Shown in pieces: positions 9,660 to 17,984 of a DNA stretch of 64,000 nt (position 1 is the stretch's first letter; the number at the start of each line of letters is the position of its first letter). A program made the translations under genes and the position numbers. Source of the DNA: Caldicellulosiruptor acetigenus (lineage in GTDB: Bacteria > Bacillota > Thermoanaerobacteria > Caldicellulosiruptorales > Caldicellulosiruptoraceae); the NCBI RefSeq assembly GCF_026914305.1, contig NZ_CP113866.1, forward strand, positions 1,429,501 through 1,493,500, in the 5' to 3' direction. A model generated the notes under the pieces. That model worked only from the letters and a program-made list of their open reading frames with translations, ran no database searches and had not been told where the DNA came from.

Positions 9660-10267
9660 CACAACTCTCCTTTCATTAAGTCATATCCAAGTTTTTGTAG
9701 CATGATGTTTAGTTTGTACAAGGGAAGACCAACTACATTGTAAAAACAGCCCTCTATCCTTTCAACAATTAAGCTTCCAAAACCTTGGATTGCATACGCC
9801 CCTGCTTTATCAAAAGGCTCTTTTGTTGAGATATAACTTAATATCTCCTCATCGGACATTTGCTTTATATAAACATTACTTTTTTCGTATTCCACCAAAA
9901 TTCTCTCGCTTGGTCCATCAATTATACATACACCGGTGTAAACAGTATGCCACTTACCGCTTATTTTTCTGAGCATCCAGAAAGCTTCATCTTCATTTGA
10001 GGGCTTCCCCAGGATAACTCCTTCAACAAACACCACAGTGTCAGCTGCAATAACCAAACTTTGTTTACTATCTTCCCCAAGTTTATTAAAAACCTCTTGA
10101 GCTTTCTTTTTAGCAAGCTGCATTACATTTTCTTCAACCGACAGACTTTGATCTATACTTTCATCAACATTTGATGGAATTACTTCAAACTCAATGCCAA
10201 ACTGCTTCAAAAGCTCTATTCTTCTGGGTGATGAGGATGCAAGAATTACTCTTCTCAATTTTGTCAA
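9659..10267 (-). CDS. maf: Maf nucleotide pyrophosphatase
   Basis: A 202-residue Maf/Ham1-fold house-cleaning enzyme that hydrolyses non-canonical or methylated nucleoside triphosphates. The N-terminal signature [18 protein letters not shown] is at residues 7-24, and [18 protein letters not shown] contains the catalytic Asp. Next to mreB the gene is traditionally called maf and has been linked to septation in Bacillus. The start is TTG with AAGGGG about 7 nt upstream. It is the first gene of the long shape/division operon and overlaps the start region of mreB. Confidence 0.93.
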   Translation of the reverse strand: MTKLRRVILASSSPRRIELLKQFGIEFEVIPSNVDESIDQSLSVEENVMQLAKKKAQEVFNKLGEDSKQSLVIAADTVVFVEGVILGKPSNEDEAFWMLRKISGKWHTVYTGVCIIDGPSERILVEYEKSNVYIKQMSDEEILSYISTKEPFDKAGAYAIQGFGSLIVERIEGCFYNVVGLPLYKLNIMLQKLGYDLMKGEL

Positions 10268-10337
10268 GCATAACCCCTTTCATACACTGTGTATTGAATG
10301 TGAATTTTGTGTAGTCTTCTAAGCTCTCTGATATTCT

Positions 10338-10346
10338 ATTATATCA
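10338..10346 (-). promoter_or_regulatory. extended -10 promoter for the maf-mre-min operon
   Basis: Read on the minus strand, TGATATAAT (10346 down to 10338) is a perfect -10 with the TGn extension. No good -35 is visible at 17 nt, where only a T-tract lies; extended -10 promoters often tolerate this. It sits about 70 nt upstream of the maf start and is the only promoter-like site between the hydA terminator and maf. Confidence 0.55.
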
Positions 10347-10380
10347 TTAATATGTTACAAAAAAAATAACTTTTGATAAA

Positions 10381-10416
10381 AAAAGAAGCTGGCAAATTCA
10401 TGGACCAGCTTCTTTT
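10381..10416 (-). terminator. rho-independent terminator after hydA
   Basis: Perfect 12-bp stem: AAAAGAAGCTGG at 10381-10392 pairs with CCAGCTTCTTTT at 10405-10416 around a 12-nt loop. It lies 20 nt downstream of the hydA stop on the minus strand and is followed there by a T-run. It ends the hydrogenase operon and insulates it from the maf promoter. Confidence 0.9.
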
Positions 10417-10436
10417 TTCTAAGATTTAAATTAAAC

Positions 10437-12176
10437 TTAGTACAGTGGTCTTTTCTTATAGTGTGTATGCAAAATATGATGAGCTTTTTCGCTATTTGGA
10501 TGACCTAAGAACTCTTCATATAATCTTTTTACAGCAGGGTTTTCATGAGACTTTCTTATTGGCAGGGACCTATCCTCATCGTATATTGCGCTTGCTCTGA
10601 GCTTTGCAACATCTATTTTCTCCTTGACCTTTGCAGGAACAATTGGCTGACCTCCACCCATTATGCATCCGCCAGGGCATGCCATGATTTCTATAAAGTG
10701 ATACTCTTTTTCACCGTTTTTGACCATCTCAAGAAGTTTTTTAGCGTTTGCAAGACCATGTGCAACAGCTGCTTTAATCTTCATACTCCCAACGTCAATC
10801 TCAGCCTCTCTTATTCCTTCAAGGCCACGAACTTGAGTAATTTCGACATTTTCAAGTGTTTTTCCTGTTAGCACTTCATATACAGTTCGCAGTGCTGCTT
10901 CCATTACACCGCCTGTTGTTCCAAAGATGACACCTGCACCTGTTGCATCTCCCATTGGGTCGTCAAAGTGGCTATCCGGCAAGTTCACAAAGTCAATTCC
11001 CGCTTCTTTTATCATTCTTGCGAGCTCTCTTGTCGTCAATACTGCATCAACATCTGGATATCCACTTGCCGCAAGTTCTTCCCTTTGAGCTTCGAATTTC
11101 TTAGCAGTACATGGCATGATAGACACAACAAACATGTTCGCAGGGTCAATTCCCATTTTCTGTGCAAAGTATGTCTTTAAAATAGCACCAAACATCTCAT
11201 GTGGTGATTTGCAGGTAGATAAATTATCTAAAAATTCTGGGAAGTAGTGTTCACAGAACTTAATCCAGCCTGGTGAACATGAGGTTATCAACGGTAACTT
11301 ACCACCGTTTTTAATTCTGTTGATAAGCTCTGTACCTTCTTCCATAATGGTAAGGTCTGCGCCTGTGTCTGTATCAAATACTTTGTCAAACCCAAGCATC
11401 TTGAGAGCAGTTACCATCTTGCCGGTAACTCTTGTACCAATTGGAAGTCCAAACTCTTCACCAAGTGCAACTCTGACAGCTGGAGCTGTTTGAACAACCA
11501 CATATTTGTTCTTATCTGCAAGTGCTTTCCATACAATGTCTGTTGAGTCTTTCTCTCTTAAAGCTCCAACTGGGCAAGCCTGAATACATTGCCCGCACAT
11601 TGTACATGCAACATCATTTAGACTTCTGTCAAATGCAGTGGATATAACTGTTCTGAAACCTCTGTAATTTGCATTAATAACTCCAACCTCTTGAACATTC
11701 CTGCAAACATTTATACATCTTTTACAAAGTATACACTTATTTGGGTCTCTTACAACAGAAGGTGAAAAATCATCAAGAGGTCTTCTTATATTTTCGCCTT
11801 CATATCTAATTTGCTTAACATTTAAATCTTCTGCAAGTTTTTGAAGTTCACAGTTTCCGCTTCTGACACATGTCAAGCAGCTCCTGTCATGATTTGAAAG
11901 AATAAGCTCAAGATTGACCTTTCTTGCTCTTCTTACCCTTTCACTGTTTGTGATGACCTCCATGCCTTCTGATACAGGGTAGACACAAGCAGCCTGCAAG
12001 CTTCTAGCCCCTTTTACTTCAACAACGCACATTCTGCAAGCACCAATTTCATTTATACCTTTGAGATAACACAGGGTTGGAATCTCAACTCCTGCTTCGC
12101 GTGCTGCCTGAAGCACTGTATAATCCTTTGGGACCTGAATCTTCTTGCCATCTATTGTTATATTCACCATTTCCAT
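10437..12176 (-). CDS. hydA: [FeFe]-hydrogenase catalytic subunit HydA (multimeric, NAD(P)-linked type)
   Basis: A 579-residue H2-producing subunit. Order of domains: [2Fe-2S] ferredoxin domain (C36, C47, C50, C64); His-Cys [4Fe-4S] site (H96, C100, C103, C109); two [4Fe-4S] clusters (C148/151/154/158 and C191/194/197/201); H-cluster domain with TSCSPGW around C300, MPCTAKKFE at C356, and MACPGGCIMGGGQP with C500 and C504; then a small C-terminal domain. The first H-cluster motif reads TSCS rather than TSCC, a variant I recall in multimeric hydrogenases. With the NuoE-, NuoF- and 2Fe-2S-type genes upstream it should form an electron-bifurcating, or Hnd-type, NADH/ferredoxin hydrogenase. It is the last gene before the terminator, and GGGAGGG precedes the ATG. 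Confidence 0.96.
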   Translation of the reverse strand: MEMVNITIDGKKIQVPKDYTVLQAAREAGVEIPTLCYLKGINEIGACRMCVVEVKGARSLQAACVYPVSEGMEVITNSERVRRARKVNLELILSNHDRSCLTCVRSGNCELQKLAEDLNVKQIRYEGENIRRPLDDFSPSVVRDPNKCILCKRCINVCRNVQEVGVINANYRGFRTVISTAFDRSLNDVACTMCGQCIQACPVGALREKDSTDIVWKALADKNKYVVVQTAPAVRVALGEEFGLPIGTRVTGKMVTALKMLGFDKVFDTDTGADLTIMEEGTELINRIKNGGKLPLITSCSPGWIKFCEHYFPEFLDNLSTCKSPHEMFGAILKTYFAQKMGIDPANMFVVSIMPCTAKKFEAQREELAASGYPDVDAVLTTRELARMIKEAGIDFVNLPDSHFDDPMGDATGAGVIFGTTGGVMEAALRTVYEVLTGKTLENVEITQVRGLEGIREAEIDVGSMKIKAAVAHGLANAKKLLEMVKNGEKEYHFIEIMACPGGCIMGGGQPIVPAKVKEKIDVAKLRASAIYDEDRSLPIRKSHENPAVKRLYEEFLGHPNSEKAHHILHTHYKKRPLY

Positions 12177-12195
12177 TTGTCATACCCTCCCTTGA

Positions 12196-13992
12196 TTATG
12201 CCTTCTTGGAGATTGCTTTAAACGGACACTTCTCTATGCAAACGCCACATTTGATACATTTGCTCTGATCAATCTCAAAAGGCTTTTTAATCTGGCCTGT
12301 GATAGCATTTGCAGGACAATTCTTAGCACATATGCCACAACCTTTGCAAAGCTCTTTGTCTATCACAATCCTGAGCAGTGCCTTGCAAGCACCTGCTGGA
12401 CATCTCTTTTCTTTTACATGTGCCTCATATTCATCCCTAAAATATCTTAGTGTACTCAAAACAGGGTTTGGTGCAGTCTGACCAAGTCCACAAAGAGCAC
12501 TGTCTTTTATTGAGTATGCAAGCTCTTCTAACTTTTCTAAATCCTCTTCTGTGCCATTTCCGCTTGTTATCTTCTGCAAAATTTCAAGCATTCTTCTTGT
12601 CCCTATTCTACATGGTGGACATTTTCCGCATGACTCGTCAACTGTAAATTCTAAGAAGAATTTTGCTATGTCAACCATACAGGTGTCTTCATCCATTACA
12701 ATCATTCCGCCAGATCCCATCATTGTACCAAGTGCAGTCAAAGAATCAAAATCAATTGGTGTGTCCATAAGCGATGCTGGAATACATCCACCTGATGGTC
12801 CACCTGTTTGAACTGCCTTAAATTTCTTGCCGCCAGGAATTCCACCACCAATATCCTCAACTATCTCTCTTACAGTTGTTCCCATTGGAACCTCAATGAG
12901 ACCTGTATTGTTAACCTTTCCAACAAGTGCAAAAACTTTTGTCCCTTTGCTCTTCTCTGTTCCAATTGATGCAAACCACTCTGGTCCCTTTAGAATTATT
13001 ACTGGAATGTTTGCGTATGTCTCAACGTTATTAAGTAAAGTAGGTTTTCCCCACAAACCTTTTACAGCTGGGAATGGTGGTCTTGGTCGTGGTTCTCCTC
13101 TGTGTCCTTCAATTGATGTCATCAGCGCTGTCTCCTCACCGCAGACAAATGCACCAGCACCAAGCCTTATCTCGATATCAAATTCAAAGTCTGTACCCAA
13201 AATATTCTTGCCCAAAAGCCCGTACTGTCTTGCCTGCTCTATAGCAATCTCAAGTCTTTTTACTGCCAAAGGATACTCTGCTCTTACATACACATAACCT
13301 TGCTTTGAGCCAATCGCATATCCAGCGATAGCCATTGCTTCAATTACAGAATGCGGGTCACCTTCTAAGATGCTTCTGTCCATGTACGCTCCTGGGTCAC
13401 CTTCGTCTGCGTTGCAAACAACATACTTAACATCACCTGGAGCTTTTGCTGCAAACTCCCATTTGAGTCCTGTTGGAAAACCACCGCCACCTCTTCCTCT
13501 AAGACCTGACCTTTTTACCCAGTCAATTACCTGTTCAGGAGTCATCTCTGTAAGAACCTTTGCCAAAGCCTTGTATCCATCATATGCAATATATTCTTCG
13601 ATATTTTCTGGATTTATAACACCGCAGTTTCTGAGAGCAATTCGCATCTGTTTTTTATAGAATTTGACCTCATTTAACGATTTAATCTGACCTTCTTCTA
13701 CAGATTCTCTATACAAAAGTCTCTTTACTATTCTTCCTTTTAAAAGATGTTCTTCAACAATCTCTTTTACATCAGAGTCTGCAACCTTGCTATAAAATGC
13801 CCCTTCTGGATAAACAATTACAATTGGACCTTCTGCACAAAGACCAAAACAACCTGTACGAATTACCTGAATCTCATCTTTTAAATTCTGAGCTTCAATC
13901 TCTTTTAAAAATGCATCATATATTCTATCTGACCCACCTGATGTACAACCTGTCCCACCGCATACAAGAACGTGCGATCTGTACAATGGCAT
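12196..13992 (-). CDS. hydB: hydrogenase flavoprotein subunit HydB (NuoF-like)
   Basis: A 598-residue NuoF-type subunit that carries FMN and oxidises or reduces NAD(H). An N-terminal thioredoxin-like [2Fe-2S] domain starts at CGGTGCTSGG (about residues 11-20). The NuoF core has GLRGRGGGGFPTGLKW (NADH/FMN glycine loop) and CNADEGDPGAYMDR. Next is the [4Fe-4S] site SCGKCPPCRIGTRRM. At the C-terminus is a two-cluster ferredoxin domain, CKGCGICAKNCP and CIKCGVCIEKCP. These extra N- and C-terminal domains are typical of HydB/HndC of bifurcating hydrogenases. The ribosome-binding site is AAAGGAGG. Lies between the 2Fe-2S gene and hydA. Confidence 0.95.
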   Translation of the reverse strand: MPLYRSHVLVCGGTGCTSGGSDRIYDAFLKEIEAQNLKDEIQVIRTGCFGLCAEGPIVIVYPEGAFYSKVADSDVKEIVEEHLLKGRIVKRLLYRESVEEGQIKSLNEVKFYKKQMRIALRNCGVINPENIEEYIAYDGYKALAKVLTEMTPEQVIDWVKRSGLRGRGGGGFPTGLKWEFAAKAPGDVKYVVCNADEGDPGAYMDRSILEGDPHSVIEAMAIAGYAIGSKQGYVYVRAEYPLAVKRLEIAIEQARQYGLLGKNILGTDFEFDIEIRLGAGAFVCGEETALMTSIEGHRGEPRPRPPFPAVKGLWGKPTLLNNVETYANIPVIILKGPEWFASIGTEKSKGTKVFALVGKVNNTGLIEVPMGTTVREIVEDIGGGIPGGKKFKAVQTGGPSGGCIPASLMDTPIDFDSLTALGTMMGSGGMIVMDEDTCMVDIAKFFLEFTVDESCGKCPPCRIGTRRMLEILQKITSGNGTEEDLEKLEELAYSIKDSALCGLGQTAPNPVLSTLRYFRDEYEAHVKEKRCPAGACKALLRIVIDKELCKGCGICAKNCPANAITGQIKKPFEIDQSKCIKCGVCIEKCPFKAISKKA

Positions 13993-14009
13993 GTTAGCCT
14001 TACCTCCTT

Positions 14010-14399
14010 TTAGTTATTTGCCTCTTTATTTTCTTCATAGCCAATTGTGTATTCATACACTGGTTTTCCATTGACCAAATGCTCTGCAACAACCTTTAAA
14101 ACCTTTTCAGGAGTCATTTTGACATATGTGACCTTTTCTTTATTTGGCTCATACACTTCTACAATTGGTTCATACTTACAAAGCCCAATACAGCCTGTTT
14201 GAACAACTGTGACGTTTTTTAAATTCCTTTTTTGTATCTCTTCAACAAACTTTAGCATGACAGGTCTTGCACCTGCTGCTATTCCACATGTTGCCATTCC
14301 AACAACAACTCTTATACCTTCGCCTTGCTGTTTTCTGAACTCAAGCTCTTCTAACGCTTTTTTCCTTATTTCTTCAAGCTCTTGAATAGACTTAATCAT
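14010..14399 (-). CDS. thioredoxin-like [2Fe-2S] ferredoxin domain protein (HndB-type)
   Basis: A 129-residue protein with the thioredoxin-like [2Fe-2S] fold. Cluster ligands appear in the stretch GMATCGIAAGARPVM and again in QTGCIGLCKYEPIVEVY, four cysteines in the 2+2 spacing of this family. Members are encoded inside hydrogenase operons, for example hndB. The role is probably electron transfer or assembly within the HydABC complex; that is inferred. It overlaps the HATPase gene by 4 nt and precedes hydB by 17 nt. Confidence 0.87.
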   Translation of the reverse strand: MIKSIQELEEIRKKALEELEFRKQQGEGIRVVVGMATCGIAAGARPVMLKFVEEIQKRNLKNVTVVQTGCIGLCKYEPIVEVYEPNKEKVTYVKMTPEKVLKVVAEHLVNGKPVYEYTIGYEENKEANN

Positions 14400-14953
14400 T
14401 TATTATTTACACCTCCGGTTAAATTTGATAAACCACTTTCTAACTGACCACGAATAAAGTCAAGAACGCTCAGAGTATTTAAAGGAATATCATCACCCAG
14501 AACGTCTCGGATGCTTCTTGTGTCAAAAGTAAACTCGTTTCGGTCTTTTTTGTAACAAAACTTAAAATCCACATCAGGTGCTCCGGTTATAAGTGCAAGT
14601 AAGGTCTCGGTTATATTTCCAAGAGGAGGTCTGTCTATATGAGAATGTTTCATCTTAAGCACTATTTTAGTGCCCTTTTCAAGCCTTTCAATAGTAAAGC
14701 TTCCTTCACAGTCCATTGCAAGTTGTTTTGCTAAAGAAAGACCAAGTCCTACTTTTCGCGTTTTTCTTGTGGTGTAAAAAGGATCTGTTACTTTATCAAT
14801 AACATCCTGTGGAATTCCTCTGCCGTTATCCTCTATTGTAATGGTAAAAAGATCCTCTTTCAAATCTTCGGCAATCTCAATCTTAACCAAACTTGCACCT
14901 GCTTCTATCGAATTTTGCACAAGGTCAAGGATATAAAGCGAAAGCTCGTTCAA
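14396..14953 (-). CDS. stand-alone histidine kinase-like ATPase (HATPase_c) in the hyd operon
   Basis: A 185-residue GHKL ATPase. The N-box is in LVQNSIEAGASLVKIEI (residues 11-27), the G1 box is IEDNGRGIPQDVI (40-52), and the G2 box is GLGLSLAKQ (about 69-77). No HisKA/dimerisation helix with a phosphorylatable His is present; about 75 C-terminal residues form an unrecognised domain. It could be an anti-sigma-type kinase or a kinase module acting on another protein of the operon. The start is TTG, supported by GGTGAT at close spacing. It sits between the NuoE-like and 2Fe-2S genes, so it is expressed with the hydrogenase. Substrate unknown. Confidence 0.85.
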   Translation of the reverse strand: MNELSLYILDLVQNSIEAGASLVKIEIAEDLKEDLFTITIEDNGRGIPQDVIDKVTDPFYTTRKTRKVGLGLSLAKQLAMDCEGSFTIERLEKGTKIVLKMKHSHIDRPPLGNITETLLALITGAPDVDFKFCYKKDRNEFTFDTRSIRDVLGDDIPLNTLSVLDFIRGQLESGLSNLTGGVNNK

Positions 14954-14994
14954 TTAAATCACCTTATATTTTTCACCGTTGTCAATTTGTTAAG

Positions 14995-15477
14995 TTAATA
15001 TCTTGACAAGATATCTTCAACATCATCCACACTCAATTTCCCGTAAACAGTATTGTCAATCACAACAACCGGTGCCAATCCGCAAGCTCCTAAGCATCTT
15101 GTCGCTTCAATTGAAAATTTACCATCTTCTGTTGTTTCACCTACATCAATCTTTAAAAGTTCTTTTAACTTATCCAAAATCTTGTCTGCACCCTTAACAT
15201 AGCAAGCTGTACCCATGCATACACTTATCTTATGGTCACCTGTCGGCTTTAACGTAAAGCGTGTATAAAATGTTGCAACACCGTAAACCTCTGCCATAGG
15301 TATATTGAGTCCTTCTGCTATTCTTTTTTGAACCTCATATGGCAAGTATCCAAAAAGTTCTTGTGCCTCATGCAAAACTGGAATTAAAGCTCCTCTTCTT
15401 GATTTATTCTTTTCAATAATCTCATCAAGCTTTTTAAAATTCTCTTCGGTCAGATTCTTTCCCTGGCAACAAGACAT
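14995..15477 (-). CDS. hydC: hydrogenase subunit HydC (NuoE-like [2Fe-2S] protein)
   Basis: About 160 residues from the ATG at 15477 (MSCCQGKNL), which has GAAGGGGGA upstream. An in-frame start 25 codons earlier falls inside the promoter/operator region and is rejected. The fold is NuoE-like: a helical N-terminal part with LIPVLHEAQELFGYLP and a thioredoxin-like [2Fe-2S] domain with CMGTACYVKGADKI and RCLGACGLAPVVVI. It passes electrons between the NuoF-like and catalytic subunits. First gene of the hyd transcription unit, directly behind two Rex-like operators. Confidence 0.95.
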   Translation of the reverse strand: MSCCQGKNLTEENFKKLDEIIEKNKSRRGALIPVLHEAQELFGYLPYEVQKRIAEGLNIPMAEVYGVATFYTRFTLKPTGDHKISVCMGTACYVKGADKILDKLKELLKIDVGETTEDGKFSIEATRCLGACGLAPVVVIDNTVYGKLSVDDVEDILSRY

Positions 15478-15497
15478 AAATCTGCATCCCCCTTCTA

Positions 15498-15515
15498 TTG
15501 TTAGAAATTTAACAT
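15498..15515. promoter_or_regulatory. Rex-like operator 1 (proximal) upstream of hydC
   Basis: TTGTTA GAAATT TAACAT is an 18-bp inverted repeat. It matches the Rex consensus TTGTTA-N6-TAACAA at 11 of 12 arm positions. Rex is the NADH/NAD+-sensing repressor known to control hydrogenase and fermentation genes in Clostridia. The site lies 21 bp upstream of the hydC start, overlapping the likely -10 region. No rex gene is in this window. Confidence 0.75.
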
Positions 15516-15530
15516 ACTGAGTTAAAACTA

Positions 15531-15548
15531 CTGTTAATATTGTAACAT
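15531..15548. promoter_or_regulatory. Rex-like operator 2 (distal) upstream of hydC
   Basis: CTGTTA ATATTG TAACAT, with 10 of 12 arm positions matching the Rex consensus. Its centre is 33 bp, about three helical turns, from the proximal site, so the two sites face the same side of the DNA. A possible -35 (TTAACA on the minus strand, 15532-15537) overlaps it, paired with TATGTT at 15511-15516 with a short 15-nt spacer. Confidence 0.6.
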
Positions 15549-15585
15549 ACAACGGGTTATAAATGAAGTATAAATTTTGGAGAAT

Positions 15586-16287
15586 TTAATCGAAAAATAT
15601 TGTATACAGTATATCACTTTCAATAAAAAATTCTCTTTCGTTTATCTCCCACAAATGATGAGCATCTGAGGAGTGGAGAAAAATATAATCTCTGTTTTGA
15701 GGAAGAAACTTGGCAAATTCTATTTCAGTGGTCTTTGATACCTCTAAAAAGGTCAAATCAGTTAGCTCTTCGGGCAAAAAGCCAAGCCTTCCAATTACGC
15801 CAAAAGACTGTCTGTTTATGTGGGCAGGGACAAAAATCATATTGTAGAATTTAGAAACCTCATAAATCTGTTTTAAGTTTAGAGTAAGTGGTTGAAGAAG
15901 AAGTTTTTCATAGCTTCCGATTATATTGTCCTGTGTATCAACAGTGTATTGATTACCATAAATGTCTTCTCTGAGCTTTACAAAAGGCAAATGTTTGTCA
16001 ATAATGCTCTGAAATTCTCTTATAATCGAAACATCTTTGTGCTTAAAATACAGCAGAACATGAATCTCCTCTTCTGTTTCAATCTCAACCCCAGGTATAA
16101 ACAAGATATCAAGCAAGTTTGCCACTTCTAAAAAACTTTCAAGGTTTAAGGTAGAGTTATGGTCTGTTACTGAAATAACATCTAAGCCCTTTATCTTAGC
16201 CATATTTATTATATTATGTGGCGTCATATCATTGTCTGCACACGGAGAAAGCAACGAATGAATATGAAGGTCATAATATAGCTTCAT
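15586..16287 (-). CDS. PHP-domain phosphoesterase
   Basis: A 233-residue PHP-family metal-dependent phosphoesterase. Metal-ligand motifs are visible: YDLHIHSLLSPCADND at the N-terminus (HxH), VISVTDHNSTLNLESF, IPGVEIETEEEIHVLLYF, VPAHINRQSFG, and LHSSDAHHLWE near the C-terminus. Related proteins include TrpH/RNase AM and histidinol phosphatase-like enzymes; the substrate here is unknown. It overlaps the DRTGG gene upstream by 17 nt, so translation is probably coupled. Conserved placement next to a hydrogenase operon suggests a signalling or RNA-turnover role, which is inference. Confidence 0.85.
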   Translation of the reverse strand: MKLYYDLHIHSLLSPCADNDMTPHNIINMAKIKGLDVISVTDHNSTLNLESFLEVANLLDILFIPGVEIETEEEIHVLLYFKHKDVSIIREFQSIIDKHLPFVKLREDIYGNQYTVDTQDNIIGSYEKLLLQPLTLNLKQIYEVSKFYNMIFVPAHINRQSFGVIGRLGFLPEELTDLTFLEVSKTTEIEFAKFLPQNRDYIFLHSSDAHHLWEINEREFFIESDILYTIFFD

Positions 16288-16621
16288 TTTTATCTTCCTT
16301 TTCTTTAAGAATCAGCAGCCTTGCTGTTTCAAAATGTGAAAGTTCTGTTGTAAAAATTGGAATTTGCTGCTCTATTGATTTTTGAAGCATATCAGAGTCG
16401 GGTTTTACTCCTTCTGTTAAGATTATTGCTTTTACTTCTCTGAGAGTTGCTATGGCAACCACATTCACATTGTTTTGAATGGTAATCCATATACTGTTGT
16501 CCTTAATATGCGATATTGCGAAACTCAAAACATCTCCAATGTACACATTTTCATACTGCTCATCCTTTACAATCCCATTTGCCAATTCAAAATACCTGCC
16601 TAAATCCAAAATGCTTGGCAC
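16271..16621 (-). CDS. DRTGG-domain protein (downstream copy)
   Basis: A 116-residue protein resembling a single DRTGG domain, the module found between the CBS domains of some pyrophosphatases and in phosphotransacetylase. The stretch EVKAIILTEGVKPDSDMLQ corresponds to the domain core, followed by QQIPIFTTELSHFETARLL. It starts with GTG overlapping the stop of the HydS-like gene by 1 nt (TAGTG). DRTGG domains are thought to bind small ligands, but the ligand is unknown. The second DRTGG gene in this cluster lies at 18410-18763. Confidence 0.82.
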   Translation of the reverse strand: MPSILDLGRYFELANGIVKDEQYENVYIGDVLSFAISHIKDNSIWITIQNNVNVVAIATLREVKAIILTEGVKPDSDMLQKSIEQQIPIFTTELSHFETARLLILKEKEDKNEAIL

Positions 16622-17952
16622 TACTCATCATTCCTTTCAAGTGATGGTGGCAGTTTATTCGAAAGCTCAACCATCTTGTTTGCAAGCTCTTTTATGTTTT
16701 CCCTGAGAATAAAGATACAATCTGTGTCATTGGCAAAACCACGCACTATATCCTCGGCAAGAGTTTTGCATGTAGGTGACCCACAAGCCCCACAGTCCAG
16801 TCCCGGCAACATACTGAGTATATTATTTACCTTTTCAAACTTTTCCATAGCTCTTTCAATGTCAGAGTCAAGTTCAAGCACAGGATTTGTTTCTAATTCT
16901 TTTTCAAAAAGAACATCCTCAAGCTTGAGAGAAAAACTATTAATAATCTCCTCTGTCCACGCTGAAAGACTCTCTTCTTTGTCTTTTAATTTGGAAGACA
17001 ATCTTTTAATACGATTTTTGGCAACATACGGATTTTCTACTGCAAGAGGCCCTCCAACACACCCGCCACTGCAAGCAAGACCTTCAAAATATACGATGTC
17101 TTTGAGTCTGCCATTTTCAATCTCCTCTAAAACTTTTGCCACGTTGTGAATACCATCTACATTTACATACTCTTCAATTTCCAACGCTAAACTTTCACCG
17201 CCTGAGGCTGCCCATCCAATACCTTTGCCTGAGGCAATTGAAAGAGGCTTTATATCTTTTATTTCTCTGAGCTTGCTTCTTACAAGTCCATAAACATCTT
17301 TTATCGCTATTACCCCATCAACATATGAACGCTCAAAACCAAGTGGACTATTTACATATGTCATCTTTGCTGCACATGGAGATATAAAAAAAGCTCCTAT
17401 TTTGTCTTCTTCAATCCCCTTTTCTCTCTGTATCTTTTTCTTAGCAATATATGCAGCAACTTCCATAGGCGAGGCAATTGGCAGGATATTCTCTATTAGG
17501 TCTGGAAATTTTGTCTGGATAAGCCTGACAACTGCCGGACATGCAGAGGAAATTATTGGTTTTTTGTTTTTTTCAGATAGAATGAACTGCTTTGTGAAGT
17601 AGGTTACTATTTCAGCTGCTTTTGCTACCTCAAATACATCATCAAATCCAAGTTCAAGCAAAGCATATAGTAGCTTATTTACATCATCAACCTCAAATTG
17701 GGCGTAAAATGAAGGTGCAGGCAGTGCAATCTTATATTGAAATTTATTGATTTCTTCTAAACTGTCAGTAATGGCATATTTTGCATGGTATGGACATGTC
17801 CTTATACATTCCCCGCAATCTATGCACCTTTGGTCAATAATCCTTGCTTTTGAGTTTCGAACTCTAATGGCTTCAGTTGGACATCTTTTAATACAGTTTG
17901 TACAACCTTTACATTTCTCTTTGTCAAGCATTATAGAATGCAAATTTTTCAT
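16621..17952 (-). CDS. HydS-like putative sensory [FeFe]-hydrogenase homologue
   Basis: A 443-residue protein: two N-terminal [4Fe-4S] clusters (C14/17/20/24 and C43/46/49/53), an H-cluster-type domain, and a C-terminal [4Fe-4S] domain (C387, C390, C395, C412). H-cluster motifs are altered relative to catalytic enzymes: SSACPAVV (C138) in place of TSCCPGW, SPCAAKM (C193), and LACSGGCVGG (C294, C298). The Ala beside C138 replaces the proton-transfer cysteine position, a feature of slow sensory (HydS/group C) hydrogenases. Unlike classical HydS there is no PAS domain. It lies between an RsbT-like ATPase and a DRTGG gene upstream of the hyd operon, so it probably senses H2 or redox state and signals. 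The partner is unknown. Confidence 0.85.
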   Translation of the reverse strand: MKNLHSIMLDKEKCKGCTNCIKRCPTEAIRVRNSKARIIDQRCIDCGECIRTCPYHAKYAITDSLEEINKFQYKIALPAPSFYAQFEVDDVNKLLYALLELGFDDVFEVAKAAEIVTYFTKQFILSEKNKKPIISSACPAVVRLIQTKFPDLIENILPIASPMEVAAYIAKKKIQREKGIEEDKIGAFFISPCAAKMTYVNSPLGFERSYVDGVIAIKDVYGLVRSKLREIKDIKPLSIASGKGIGWAASGGESLALEIEEYVNVDGIHNVAKVLEEIENGRLKDIVYFEGLACSGGCVGGPLAVENPYVAKNRIKRLSSKLKDKEESLSAWTEEIINSFSLKLEDVLFEKELETNPVLELDSDIERAMEKFEKVNNILSMLPGLDCGACGSPTCKTLAEDIVRGFANDTDCIFILRENIKELANKMVELSNKLPPSLERNDE

Positions 17953-17984
17953 TTATAATTCACTTCCCTACATTTCAAAGATGG

